Made by a program: the position numbers and the translations under genes
Assembly: GCA_946902985.2 (NCBI GenBank)
Contig: OX336395.1
Span: 286,249,065 to 286,313,064 of the forward strand
Direction: 5' to 3'
Length of the DNA: 64,000 bases
From: Meconema thalassinum
Taxonomy: Eukaryota; Arthropoda; Insecta; Orthoptera; Tettigoniidae
Shown here: positions 36,845-49,336 of the stretch, piece after piece
Layout of the letters: each line of letters begins with the position of its first letter
Numbering within the stretch: the first letter of the stretch is position 1
The notes under the pieces: model-generated
What the model was told of the DNA's origin: nothing
Database searches by the model: none
The model's input: only the letters and a program-made list of their open reading frames with translations

Positions 36845-39800
36845 GATGTTTGTATAAATAATGAACCTGTCTCCGCTCTTATTGATTCGGGCCGTGTAAT
36901 TCATTTCTTGATAGTAAATGGTTCAGGACGATGTCTTCTGTTTGTAAATTTGGCGAATTGGTAAAGGAACCACATAACTTTATAGCAGCCAATTCTTCTT
37001 CACTCAGTATTTTAGGATACGTAAGGGTAAAGGTCAGCATATTTAACTTTTCTTGGATGTTTAGATTCTGGGTGGTTGACAATTTGTCGTATCAAGTGAT
37101 TATCGGGTCGGATTTCATAACTTATGTTGGGTTATTGTTAGATTTAAATTCTAAATCCTTTTGGTTTCATTTCAAACCCAATCTCAGATGGAAATTCAAT
37201 CATTCGGAGTGTATTAGTGGAGTCAACTCAACTCAGGAAGAAAAAAAGGTTATAACCATTGAAGATTTAGAGTTCGATAACTTAAGCGGAGATCAAGCTA
37301 AACAGATTAAAGACCTGTGATACGAATTTCCTGAGGTTCTAACTGACAAATTAGGTGTTACTAATTTAATAGAATATGAAATTGAGCTTTCCGACGACAT
37401 TCCTGTTCGTGCGTCTCCTTATTGATTGGCTCCTCCTAAGATGAAAATTTTAAAAGGTATTGTGGACGAGATGCTTGAGGAGGGTATTATTCGTAAATCT
37501 ACTTCAGCATATTCTTCTCCTATCTTTCTAGTTCCTAAACCCAATGGTCAATTCAGACCCGTGATCGATTACAGAGCATTAAATAAGAAAGTCATCTTAC
37601 AATCGATTCCTCTTCCTGACCTTCAGTCCTGCTTTTCGTGGTTCAAAGGAGCGTCCTATTTTACGATATTAGATTTAAATTCAGCCAATTTCCAGGTTCC
37701 CCTGGCAGAGAAGTCCAAGAGTGTGACGGCTTTTGCCACGGATTGGAATTTATTTGAATTTGAACGTTTACCTTCTGGGTTGTCGACAGGTGCTGCAGTC
37801 TTGAGCAGATTGCTAGATAACGTATTTGACGGAATTAAGTTTAAATTCGTTTACCATTATTTAGAGGATGTATTCATCTTCCGTAAAAACTTTGAGGATC
37901 ATACCCAACATGTTCGTGAGCTGTTGTCTCGATTAAAGAATAGTGGTCTTACGGTCAAGTTATCTAAAGTCTCTTTCGCTAAACCCCAAATATAATTCTT
38001 GGGACATGTAATATCGGCATCTGGTGTCCCGGTAGACCAAAGCAGAACCCAATCTATTAGGGAATTCAAACAACCTAAAACGCCTAAAGGAATAGCACGT
38101 TTTATTGGGATGATTAACTACTTTCGTAGATTTATTCCTAATTTTGCTCACCGTGCAGCTCCCCTTAACATGCTTCGAAAGAAAGGTACTGTATTTTCGT
38201 GGGGTCCGTCGCAAGAATCAGCATTTCTTGATCTTAAGTTGGCATTAACCAATCCACCGATTCTGGCTATTCCTGATTTTAGCAAAAGGTTTATCATCCA
38301 AACCGATGCATCTAACAAGGCTGTTGGTGCGGTATTGTTACAAGATTACGATGAAGGAAGGTTACCTGTGGCTTATGCTTCGAGGACATTAAACGATGCT
38401 GAGATAAAGTATTCTGTGTATGAATTAGAAGCGCTAGCAGTGATGATTGCTCTCGAAAAATTTAAAATATATATCGAGCACGTTTCCTTTGATCTCGAAA
38501 CCGATAACCAGGCATTGAGTTGGGTACTGGGAAAACCCAGGAAGACTGGAAGGATAGCTCGTTGGGCCACCCGTATTTTAGCCTTTCAATTCAACGTTCG
38601 TCATATTAAGGGCACGGACAATGTCATTGCTGATTGCCTTAGTAGAATGTACGGTGATGAGAAAATAGAGGATAAGGCTGAAGATAAGTTTGATGAGGGT
38701 AACAAGGTGAACACTATCCTGTCTAATTATCCTAAATTGTTTAGGGAGGTATCCGAATATCAAAGAGAGGACCCTGGCTTGAATAAAATCATTGAGAAAT
38801 TAGAAAAGGGAGAAAATTTGAAGCCGTATTCGATGAAGAACAGCACATTATGTTGTTCCGCTAGGTACGATAGGTTGCCTAAAATTGTACTACCTTCTCT
38901 TCTTATACCGGAGATTTTTAAGTATTTCCATGAGTCACCAATTGGTGGACATCTTGGGGTATTTAAGACAAGGAAGAAAATTAGACAGAATTTCATCTGG
39001 AAAAACATGGATAAAGACATCAGGAAATTGGTGAACGGTTGCAACGCTTGCAATGTAGCTAAACCTACTAACAATTCTAAAACTGGGCTGTTATCCTCGG
39101 AAATCGCTACTAAACCTATGGAGAGATTGTTCGTCGATTTCGTAGGCCCTCTGCCCTTGTCAAAGCATGGAAATCCGTTTGTATTTGTTTGCACGGACGG
39201 TTTTTCTCGTTTTAGTTGGATCATTCCTACTCGTATGGCAAACACCCAAACCGTTATTAAATGTTTAAATCTAATATTTGCTTCTTTTGGCCCTTGTCAG
39301 TTTCTGGTGTCAGATAACGCCAAATGCTTTTCATCTATTGTATTTCGAAATTATTTATTCGAATTTTCTATCTCTCATGTCACTAGCACTACATACTACC
39401 CTAAAGGATCATATGCTGGGAGGGTGAATAGGAATTTACGAGCAGCACTTATTGCGTATCACCACAATGATCATACGGCTTGGGACAGTTGCATACATTT
39501 GATTACATATGCTTTCAACACGGCTATACATGAATCTCACCGAAACACTCCATTTAATTTGATATTTTCATATTCGGCTAATTCTCCAATATCAAATCTA
39601 TGGTCTCTCAACGATCTATTGCCTGAGAACATTTCTAACTTGGATGTTCAGGCGGTTTGGAAGAAAGCTAGGGAAAACATGAAGATAGCTCATGAAAAGT
39701 TGCAGAGAAGGTATAATGTGGGTCGTAAACAGTGTTCATTAAAGGCTGGTGATGAGGTATATGTTCGAAACTTCTCGTTAAAAGATGCTGGTCCTAAATA

Positions 39801-39951
39801 ATCCGGGAAATTACTTGTTAGATTTAAAGGCCCTTGCAAAATTCTTAGTTTCATCACTCCAGTGACTATGCTAGTGAGTGATCCTCAGAAAAAACGTATT
39901 TTCAGAGTTCATTTATCACAAGTGAAGAAAAATTGTGATATTTCTGAGTAA
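36845..39951 (+). pseudogene. Gypsy pol: protease, RT, RNase H, integrase; multiple lesions
   Basis: The protease DSG lies near 36884 (LIDSG), with a frameshift after it; the IIGSDF block is at about 37100. From 36931 a single frame runs to the stop at 39951, interrupted by four nonsense codons (37318, 37423, 37993, 39799). RT blocks: VPKPNGQFRPVIDYRALNKK and FTILDLNSANFQVPL. The usual Y-x-D-D reads YLED near 37860, a catalytic Asp to Glu change. RNase H: IIQTDASNKAVGAVLLQ. Integrase: HHCC zinc region with CNAC near 39045, VDFVG and SDNAKCF. The third catalytic acid is replaced, reading AGRVNRN near 39417 where E-R-V-N-R is usual. Dead by nonsense and by active-site changes. Confidence 0.9.
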
Positions 39952-42052
39952 TGTTTTATTTGGTTGTAATTTCATCCTTTGTTTTTTTTGCTGTTTATTG
40001 GTAGATGTTTTGGTTTGTCCTTCCTGTTGTGATTCACGCACCGTAAGTATTATACTTAGCTTGTAATTCTTCTAAATTGTGTGTGAAAAACTGTGTGTAT
40101 CTTGAATGGTTGTGTTTAGTGTGATTGCGGTAATTTAGATTTGTATTAAGGCGTGGGAAATTGTTGTTTTGTTGTTCAAAATAAGGTTAGGTTTGCGTTA
40201 GATAAAATAATCATTGTTGATTGTATAATACCGAGTATGTAAATAAATATTTCGTTAAAATATATTGCTACTTAAGTGCACTAGGTAGTGATTTGAATGA
40301 TTGCGTTGTTGAATGCGGATAGTTTCTTATTTCGATTCTTGTTATCTCTGGTATGGAACTGGTATAATTAAGATGAAGGAAAAGAGTCTTTGGTATGAAA
40401 GGTAAGCATTCCTTACAAAAGATCCCAAGTTGATCCAAGTTGGTGTACATTATGTCGCCTTATTTGCTTGTTTCATCAGGGATGTAAAAGGTATTGAATG
40501 TTATGTTTTGGCTGATAGTTGTTGAAAAGGTAAGTAAGTAATGCTATAAGGAAAATACCCGTATTGTTCTTTCGAGATGCGTTCCTTGGGTTCGTTAACT
40601 GTCAGTCTGAGCAGGGTAAGCATTGAGTGAAGTATGATATTGAATAATTATAATTGTGGAAGTGATATGCTAAAAAGGCTCAATAGGTTCATGTCATGTG
40701 CGTTCTGTGTACGTTTCATTTATTGTGTATGTTCCGAGTCTGCATACATGTGAGTGAGTGTTATGGTGGGTAAGTATGTTGTATGATTGGGTTTTCAAGA
40801 ATATTTATTTATCTACTGGTAGATATTTTTGGGGCATTTACTTTGCGGGTGGTAAATAGTAATCAGTAATTGTGGGAATTTTGCGGTTATGTATGAGTGT
40901 GTGAAAGATTTTGTGTATTTCTGTTTTTCTGCACGTGTGATCTGATACTAAAATACTTTCTGGTTTTCCTTGTTATTTTTTGGTATTTGCTTTGCCTCTC
41001 CCCTTTTGAACGTTGTCGGTACTTCTCTTTATCTATTTATTTTTCTCTCGTTTCTGATGTTCTGATAGCATGAGACTCGCTCATGATTTTTCCTTCCTTG
41101 TTTTCGTATTTCGTGTTGCTTCATCGGGTATTTGTAAGGGATTCTTGTGTGTTGTTAGCGTCGGGTTTCCTCTTAGTTTTTTTTCTCGTTTTGCACACTT
41201 GTAAACTTCCTTGGACCCCTTTTTATTTGAGAAGTCTATAAAGCTTAATGGTAATCTTCATTTATTTACGATGGTACAATGTTAGACTTAACCTACGTCA
41301 TTTTCATTTTTGTGATCTTCGGTTGGCTGATAATTGTTTCAAAGTCCGTTTGTTCTTATTTTATCTTTTTCTTTTGAAATAGCTGTGGAATTACATCCCA
41401 CAAAGTTATGAGTTAATTAATAACTCTCACATAAAATATAATTCTGTAAAAGATGTAAACCGTATGGTTATTAGATGAAATAACTTATGTTCCTATTTTG
41501 TAAAAGCAAGGAATCTTTGAGATGGGAGGAAATTTTTTGGGGTCATTTGGAATATGATACTCGGTTGATCATTTATTACTTATTTGGATGATTGTGAACT
41601 GGTTGTAAGGATGCATTATCTTAACATGTCATGAAGAAAGAACATGGACCTTGCTGTCAGAGTACAATTTGGTTTCAGATCAAGAGCTGATATTGTCATC
41701 CTGGTTGGCGAGTTGGTGACTGTTGCGAATGTCCTGGGCCCGGACTTCGTCGTGTAAATCCGTGACCTCTACGTTGAGATTGAATGTGTCTACATCAGCC
41801 AAGAAAACTTCTGATTTGTATTTTATGTTAGAAAAAAACCGTTATATTGTTGCCAAGTAAGGAATTGAAACTCTAAGCATATTGGTAATGATTAGATGCA
41901 AGAACGCTTTGGTGTGTGCTTATTTTAAAGATGGTAAGTTTGGTGTACCTTGGGCTCTTATGAAAGAACGAACTGATATTCATATGCAGCTCTATTTACT
42001 CTCCCTCTCAACACATAAACTTGATGTACATTGTGTCCTATCGTCCTGTATA
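39952..42052 (+). other. Long 3' non-coding part of the Gypsy element
   Basis: About 2.1 kb between the pol stop and the polypurine tract. No env-like protein, signal peptide or membrane segment that I can support; only short frames. The length suggests a lost extra gene or an inserted unknown repeat. Confidence 0.55.
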
Positions 42053-42066
42053 GTGGGGAGGAGAGA

Positions 42067-43625
42067 TGACGCGTTTTAATTTCCCTTAGGAGAACTTTAT
42101 CCTTACTAATATGTAACCGAGTTGGTCTAGCTGCCGTCCATGTGATTGAGATAAACTGACATGCCACGCTCCCTGTTGAGAACGAGTAGTAACTCGTTTG
42201 TCGCCGTGCGATGATGCCTTCTGACGGAGAATATTAGTACTACTCCTACTGGATTTTCCGCTTGGAGCGCTTTACTCTCTAATCTACGATTCCCTCCGAT
42301 GGCTACCAAAGTCAACAGTGTCTGTTTCCTTGGAGATAGCGGTAATAACGTAGAAATGAGTTGTTCTCTATTGGAATTCTTAAAAGCAAGATGCAAAATT
42401 TATAACTCCGATATTAAACCGGGCTGGTTAGCCCTGAAGGCTAACATAGCCTCTGTTCTGGAATATGTTCATATACAACTTGATTCTGAAGTACTTCCGA
42501 CATCTCGCAAAAGATATTTTGACTTACTTGGTGTAATAATATTTTCTGGCATCTCAACCAGTATGGTTTAGAAAAGGTTTGTTAATATTGTGAGATATTT
42601 TGGAAACTGTTTAATTTCTGTCGATATGTTTTTTTATCTTGGACGTATTGTAATTTCTTAACCTTGTCTTATTTTTATGTTGGCGGTCTGTTGTTCACAC
42701 TCGTGTTTTGGCCTAGCCTTGTGGTCGGAGTAACGGTAAGGTATTTGTCGATATATTTAAAATAGTTTCCAATTATCTAATATATTCTATGTATCTTTTG
42801 GGGGAATGTGGTTATTTAATTTCTTTTCTGAGCTAAAAGCCATGTAGAATTCTGTCTTCATCTTGGTCTAGAGCAAGGACTTTCTCAACCTAAATACCTT
42901 TATGTAAAATTTCTTTATCTACTTGCATCTACTTTGTATGCCTCATATAGGCACTGTAACTTGTGTCGAAGATTATGGCACTTATTTTATTCTGAGTAAT
43001 GAGTTGCTTGGTGACAACCTAAGCTATTGTTATCGTTTCTTCCTTGCAGTTAAAACAATAGTTTTTTGGTTTCGTGTCGATAAAAAGAGACATGTTTTAG
43101 GATTTGATTGCGATCACACGTACCTAGAATTTGCCCCTGTTCATAAAACTACTTAATTGATTGCATTGAGTTGAGACCGTATTTGAAATTAAACTAGTTT
43201 AGGTTCATATCTTGAGTATCGTTTAAAGGTAATTTATCTGTTTTATTTAACGTTGGATATTTTTTCGTTGGTCTTTGACTTTTCATTTGCCCATTTAATA
43301 TGATTAATTCAACCCTTTTCCTCCTCAATCGATGGGATTCCTTGCTTATATTTCCTTAGCTGTTTATACTAGGAACTAATTTCTTTTTAAATATTATTCC
43401 CTCCTTGTAATGCATGTAATATTATTGATTGTCAATTATATATATATCAAAAGTGACCTCTGTGTTCTGGTATCATAAGTTTAGTTATTCTCTTATGTTC
43501 ATGCTATTTAACTGCCTGGGTAAATGGTTTTGTTCAACACCTTCCACTTTCGTCACTGCTATTTTGGGGGGGTCTTTCATATTTTATTTGTAAATTAGTT
43601 AGCTCTCAGTTCTACCAGTGTGTCA
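42067..43625 (+). repeat. 3' LTR
   Basis: Pairs with 33295-34854. Differences include short indels near 42180 and scattered substitutions throughout, useful for dating. Confidence 0.95.
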
Positions 43626-46600
43626 TTTACAACCCCCTTTAAACAATATATAAACAAAAATGAATGTCATGTCAGTTTGTTCAGATTATCTTGTTCAAAC
43701 CTGTGGATATTTCTTGAGTCCATAGGGAACCACCCATAAATTTGTTTTTTGTTTTTTTGTTTTGTTTTTAGAAAATCCAATATGGCTTTGTACTTTTCCC
43801 AGTCATCAACCAATATAGTCTTGCACCGTTTGTCAATACATGGCCATTATTCAAGAAAGCAATCATTGTACCAGTCATGAACAGGTAATGAATATTTTTT
43901 TGTCTGTGGTTTTTCATTAGTGGTAAAATGGAATAGAATTTTTAAGTCAGACTTACCTGAGTTTTCAATAGTTCACTGCCTGGAAACAATGGTTTCACTC
44001 TACTGCGTCTTGGGTTTTCAGCAACTGCTACGGTGGTAAGGCTTTTCTTTCCAAGTTTCAAAAAATAAATAAAATAAAACACTATTAATACCTAAATTGA
44101 CATGCATTTCATAAAATAATATAATATCAAACAAAAAATGAAACAAGTTAGTTTAAAAAATTAATCTCACCTTCACTTGCACTGGCTTGTTACTGTTTCC
44201 TTCTAGTGGACGCAAATGCGCAATGGTTTCTTGTATCTCTGACATGTAAGGTATACCGGTTATCTGCAAACAAATAAATAAATAAAACTCATTAATTACC
44301 TAATCAATAAAAAATGTCAAGTGCATCACTAACGCAATCGTTATCAGTTAGCCTAGCAACAGAGAGAGTTGAATTTTCTCAGCGTTTTGACCTTGAAATG
44401 TTGTCTCTCTCACAAGTGTTCCCACGCCTCTTCACATTCCTCAAACTGAATAAGATTCGTGTACCTTAAACTAGTTTCATGTTTTTAATAAGGAACCAAA
44501 ATGGCTGCCTCTTATACATCGGTAGTACGGCTGTCTAGGAACCAAAATGGCGGTCTCTCTGTTTAAACACCAGACCTCGTAGCCTCTACCAGGTCTGTTT
44601 AAACGACAGAACTGCTAGGCTCTACCAGCCAAGTAACATGACCCTTTACTTCCTGCCCACGTAGACATTCTTGTGTTATCAGCAGTCACTTTGAACAGGC
44701 CTGGCCTGGTCGTGGATTGAGTGCAAGCAAGCAACACAGTTCTGTAGCATTCAAAACGTGTGTGTCTTATTATTATTATTATTATTTTTATTAAACATTT
44801 TACTGTAATAATAATTACTAGCAAGCGGCCATCCTCAATACATGATCATGTTAACCACACACATGACTTTACTCAGTTCAATATTTAGTTTATAACATTT
44901 CAGGCCAATGACCTTACCGTTTTGGCTCTTTGTGTTCATGCACATGACTTGGTCGAGCAAATGTTATAGGTTTCCATTTTCTAAAACCATTTACTGTGCC
45001 AGAGAGCAGTCTCGCTTATTACCGTTTATTAGCATGTTAAAGATCCCCTTCAGGGGTAAAAAGATTCCTACCACACTTAACAAATTTTCAAATATTCGCC
45101 TCTATCCGTCATAGGAAATATCACAAAACCAACCGTAATAAGCTGCCCCGCCATCCCACCAAAATATCAATTCATTTCTTCCGGGCACGGTCACCGAGAT
45201 CGCCAACGTCTAAGAATCACTTGGTCATAATCTACAACCGTCTGTTGTGTCAGAGAGCGATCTCGCTCATCACCGTTAACTAAAACGTTAAAGATCCCCT
45301 TCAGGGGTAAAAAATCTTAGCATGCTTGTCACATTTCAAAATATTCGCCTCATTTATTCGTCATAGGAAAAAATATCAAAAGGCGACCCCTCGTTTTGCC
45401 ATACATCGCCCCCGTCGAAATAGCCATTTCCAGTATTCACCATGCTCAGTCATAGCCTCGTTCGAACATACGTCAAGCGCTACCGGCTCTCTGTCTACAA
45501 ACACTCTTTTATTTAAAATAAAATAAAAAAAATTAAAATGCATAGTTCTTGTCCTAGAGACTTGAAATTTATTTTCATGGTAGAGGGGGTAGGGATCTTT
45601 CATTTATGTCAAACAAACTCATTTGTCAACGTGTTAGTTTCCAAAATAGTAAACATTCAAAATTTAAATGTTTTCAAAAAATCTCAAAATATAAAAAAGT
45701 TTTATTATAAAAAAATAAAGGTCATGGAGACCATTCGTTTCAACTATGGCATAACATTCTATCATGTTTGGTTTTCAAACTATCGCCTACTTTCGAAAAC
45801 AAAAATTTTCAAAATAATATTGAAAAATATAATGAGTGGTCTATAGGAAAGAGGATGTCAGCTCAAGTCCAACGACACCTCATTTCTTAAATTCCGAACA
45901 TTCGTTCGCCAATGATCACCAATGTTCGCGAGAAAGTAGGCTATCATTTTTTTCCCCCTACACTCTTGAAACTTGCTGCCCACCTAGAGGGCATACCCAC
46001 CTTTCATTAACGTCAAAAGAACGTTTTTCCAAAATTCACTGTTTCCAAAATAGCGCCAATCCAAAAACAAGAATTTTCATTTTTTTAGTATCAACATACA
46101 TTCACAGCCAAAAGGACGTCCTCCCAACGCCAACAATACCTCGTTCGTTAAAATCCGACTATGCGTTCGGGAGATATCGGCCAAGTTCGTAGGAAAGTAG
46201 GCTGTGGCTCAGAACCTACAACCTAGCACTACTACACTGCACAGTTTTAGTCCTAGAGGCTTGAAATTTATTTTGGTGGTAGAGGGGGTCAGGGCCATTC
46301 ATTTATGTCAAACAAAGTTTTTGTAAACTCTTTAGTTTCTAAAATATAAGAATTTCAAAATAACACTTTTTTCAAAAATACATAAAAAAATTAAAAGTTT
46401 TATTATAAAATATAAGGGATGTAAAATCCATTGGTTTGAACTTTAGCACAACGTTCTATCATGTTTGGTTTTCAAACTATCGCCTACTTTCAAAAACAAA
46501 AATTTTCAAAAAAAAAAAGAAAAATATAACGTGTGGTCCATAGGAAAGAGGACGTCAGCCCGAGTTCAACGACACCTCATTTGTCAACATCGGACTATGG

Positions 46601-46686
46601 GTTCACCAAATATTAATTATTTAACATGAACACCGCCCGAGCAACGCCGAGTGCGTTAGAACTCTCCTTGCTCCCCTACTGTACTA

Positions 46687-48007
46687 ACATTTACATAACT
46701 AAAATTCTCCCTCAGTTTGTCAGAGAAAGGGATGCCAGGCCTACTGATTTCCGAGAAATTCGTGCATTGATTGGTATTTTATATCTTGCTGGGGTCTTGA
46801 AGGCTGGAAGAAGAAACGTATTTGAAATGTGGGATTATTCACACGGCACGGGAGTAGAGGTTGTTTATGTAACCATGAGCGCAAAGAGGTTTCGATTTCT
46901 TTTACGTTGTCTGAGATATGATAACGTACACAGCAGAGATCACTGAATAACTGTTGAAAAACTAGCTGCTTTTCGAGAAATCTTCGAGGTGTTCGTGCTC
47001 AATTGCAAAAAGGCATAAAAACCAACCGACTATCTTACCATTGATGAACAGCTAGTTGCATTTAGAGGAAACTGTCCCTTCCAGGTGTATATGCCTAGTA
47101 AACCAGCGAAGTATGGGATAAAGATTTTTGCTATGGTTTCCACAACAACCTTCTATGTTACAAACCTTGAAGCGTATGTAGGGAAGCAACCAAACGGCCC
47201 TTTTAGAAGAAGCAACAACACATCAGACTTAGTTTTGAGATTGGTGCAGCCTATTTCAAGAACCAATAGGAATATTACCTGTGACAATTGGTTCGCATCT
47301 GTGCCCTTGGCAATAAGGCTACGGGAAGAAGAAAAAGTTACTAAGATTGCTACACTGAGAAAGAACTAAGCAGCAGTTCCCCCAAACTTTCTACCTGATA
47401 AGTCAAGAGAAGTTAAAAGCCGCTTGTTTGGCTTTCAAAAGAGCTGTACATTGGTATCTTACGTACCGAAGAAAAATAAGACTGTGTTGGTAATATCGAC
47501 TATGCATGAAAACATGGCAATCGATCCAGATACAGTTGATGAGCGAAAACCCAGGATGTTTATTTCCTACAATGAAACAAAGTATGGCGTGGACATTTTT
47601 GACAAAATGTGTCGTCAATATGACACAGCGAGAAACTCAAGAAGATGGCCACTAACAACATTCTTTCATATTCTGAATGTAGCAGGAGTAAATGCTCTTG
47701 TAATCTATAAAAAAAAATCAAAAAGTCGGCTTTGTGAGCCGTTGTTATTTTTTGAAAGAACTGGCATTCGCCCTGATTAGACCACAAATTGAACATCGTA
47801 TCAGCTTGGAGATGATACCACAGGAAATAAAGACAAGAGGAAGGATCCTGCTGAAACTGGATATGGATGAAGTTCCACCTCAACCAGCAGCCCGAGGAGG
47901 CGTTGAGAAAGGAAGATGCTACCTCTGCGGCAGAGCCAGGAACAAGACCTCAAGGAGAAAGTGTGTGAAGTGCTGATCATAATGTTTGTACAAGGTGCAT
48001 TGAATAA
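46687..48007 (+). pseudogene. piggyBac transposase, catalytic domain and cysteine-rich C-terminus
   Basis: Continuation of the split transposase. Visible blocks: KILPQFVRERDARPTDF (just inside the junction), TIDEQLVAFRGNC at about 47040 (first catalytic Asp), TCDNWFAS at about 47280 (second Asp) and KYGVDIFDKMCRQY at about 47585 (third Asp). A terminal Cys-rich domain (CYLCGRARNKTSRRKCVKC) follows at about 47920. It is broken by a stop near 46944, another near 47015, a frameshift around 47367-47424 and a one-base shift just before the last Cys block; the final stop is at 48005-48007. The open reading begins inside the inserted element's inverted repeat only by chance. All three catalytic Asp residues can still be read, so the loss is by frame breaks. 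Confidence 0.9.
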
Positions 48008-48837
48008 GCTAAAGTTTCAACATTCCGTTTGTGTTTTGCATGTTTCACTAAGATGGAAAATAAGTATGTACATTTATTCTCTGTACAAGGAAACCGATTT
48101 GTATTTTCAACTAGAAAGTAATAACTAGATTTAATATTTATAATTTTTCATTTATAACTTAAAACTTATATACTTATACACATATTTGTAACATTTATAA
48201 CATAACTTATGAAACTTATAATAGAAAAGCTGAAGGTTTCAGCCAAAGAGCAGTCGCCAAACAATCCACCAAATACATCAGAAGCGGCAAACAACCGCTA
48301 AAGCACAAGCACCGTTGTCTATAGGTAGCCCAAACGACCGAAGAACACCCAGTCTGATCTTTTACGAGGCTTCTAGTTTTTCGACTTACTGAACAAATGT
48401 TAAAATACCGTAGCTTAATTTAAGTTTTTTTTTTGTTAATCTAGACCTCTAGAGTCTGAGTGCCCCTACTGTATTTAAAACATGATTTAAACATTCAAAT
48501 GTGACTCCTCACTAGTCCTCTGTACCCTATTTGCATTCTCATATGCTACATGAACATGACTTCTGGCCGTAAAAAATTGATATTTTTTAAATTCAACAAA
48601 CTATCTGATATATATTGACTTACCACATAGGGCCTCCACGAGTTAAAATGGCACCGAAGCCTATGCACAGCGCACTTCCGATCCGCGAATGTCCATTTCA
48701 TTTTCATTGGTAATGAATCGTCAGTGATTATTTTCGTTATTTTTATTTGAGTTTTTGTTTTCAGGCGTTCAACTTGTGAAATAAGAAGTAGAGAGTTGGC
48801 CTTTCTTGAGTAGTCCAGAGGCAAGTGTCTCCTAAAA
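48008..48837. other. AT-rich flank of piggyBac 1, no gene
   Basis: Holds AT-rich sequence (48130-48230). A short stretch near 48530-48560 resembles a zinc-finger repeat fragment on the minus strand (compare 49.7-51.6 kb). The piggyBac right end should lie here but is not clear. Confidence 0.45.
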
Positions 48838-49336
48838 GAGTAATTAGTATAACTTAACAACAGAAACGACGATTTGTATAAACAGGTTAAAGGATCCGCT
48901 TGATCAATACTTTTATAAGATATGATCACTGTGTGGTCATTAGTGGGACTTGTTTCGAGGCCTAATTATAAGTTATGGCCCATTCATCAGCCGATATGAA
49001 AGAATCTTTAGATCTTTAAATTTGTATCGTGCTTTTTATCTAAGTTATCCTGGGCCGCTTCTTTGATTTTGGAACTTAAAAGGTTCATTCTGGTTCCGTA
49101 TTGATAAACTAATTAGTATAAACTGTTCTAAAATCAATTAAGCGAGCCAGGCTAACTTAGCTAAAAAAAAGCTCCATACAAATTAATAGATCTAAAGATT
49201 CTTTCATATCGGCTGATTAAGGGGCCAATTCTAATAATTAGGCCTCGAAACATGTCCCACCAATGTTCACACAGTGATCATATTTAATATAAGTATTGAT
49301 CAGGCGGAACCTTTAACCTGTTTATACTAATTAGTT
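48838..49336. repeat. Foldback (inverted repeat) element
   Basis: The sequence from TTTGTATAAACAGG (48874) through GATCACTGTGTG, GAGGCCTAATTATAAG and CATATCGG-type blocks to about 49025 recurs inverted at 49175-49330. A second overlapping inverted pair (GGTTCATTCTGGTTCCG near 49084 and CGGAACCAGAATGAACC near 49345) extends the structure. No protein inside. Looks like a MITE-like or foldback transposon. Confidence 0.75.

Larger units (their letters stand above)
33295..43625 (+). mobile_element. Ty3/Gypsy LTR retrotransposon
   Basis: Two LTRs of about 1,560 bp (33295-34854; 42067-43625) start TGACGCG and end GTGTCA. Flanking bases are CTTAC (33290-33294) and TTTAC (43626-43630), a 5-bp duplication with one change. 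A candidate primer-binding site begins TGGTAGCAGATCG at 34857. A polypurine tract GTGGGGAGGAGAGA directly precedes the 3' LTR (42053-42066). Order gag, protease, RT, RNase H, integrase is the Gypsy order. The LTRs differ by several percent, so the insertion is old, and it interrupts the right arm in a spot whose sequence is intact in the left arm (near 26690). Confidence 0.95.
23500..46680. mobile_element. 23-kb long-inverted-repeat element, Polinton/Maverick-like
   Basis: The ends are AGTAGGGGAGCACGG (23500) and its inverted copy ending CTCCCCTACT (46680). The 6-bp target duplication GTACTA is at 23494-23499 and 46681-46686. A 6-bp duplication, a 5'-AG start and long inverted repeats are the known hallmarks of Polintons/Mavericks. 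Subtracting the Gypsy element and the SINE+LINE leaves about 11.5 kb, of which about 4.4 kb per side is inverted repeat. Cargo seen: IAP-like gene in both arms, a 67-residue gene and a FLYWCH gene in the spacer. I see no protein-primed DNA polymerase, retroviral-type integrase of its own, packaging ATPase, protease or capsid gene. So this is either a deletion derivative or another class with similar ends. Confidence 0.8.
30625..46680 (-). repeat. Right inverted arm, interrupted by SINE/LINE and Gypsy
   Basis: Inverted counterpart of 23500-28013. Homology starts at 30625, is broken at 31140-32485 by a SINE carrying a LINE, and is broken again at 33295-43625 by the LTR retrotransposon. It then continues to 46680. 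Arms differ by scattered substitutions and small indels, so they are not recently homogenised. Confidence 0.9.
22662..48007 (+). mobile_element. piggyBac-like transposon 1, split by a 23-kb insertion
   Basis: The left end is at TTAA (22662-22665), followed by CACTCCAGTGGGCGCGC. The transposase gene starts at 22994 and resumes after the 23-kb insert at 46687, ending at 48007. I could not place the right terminal repeat with confidence. A TTAA near 48640 next to CTCGTGGAGGCCC (minus strand) is a weak candidate, but the interrupted LINE does not resume there, so the right flank may be rearranged. Confidence 0.75.

Noticed and set aside
48620..48660. Right end of piggyBac 1 at a TTAA near 48640
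   Set aside because: Only loose similarity to the left end and the interrupted LINE does not resume beyond it; left as uncertain.
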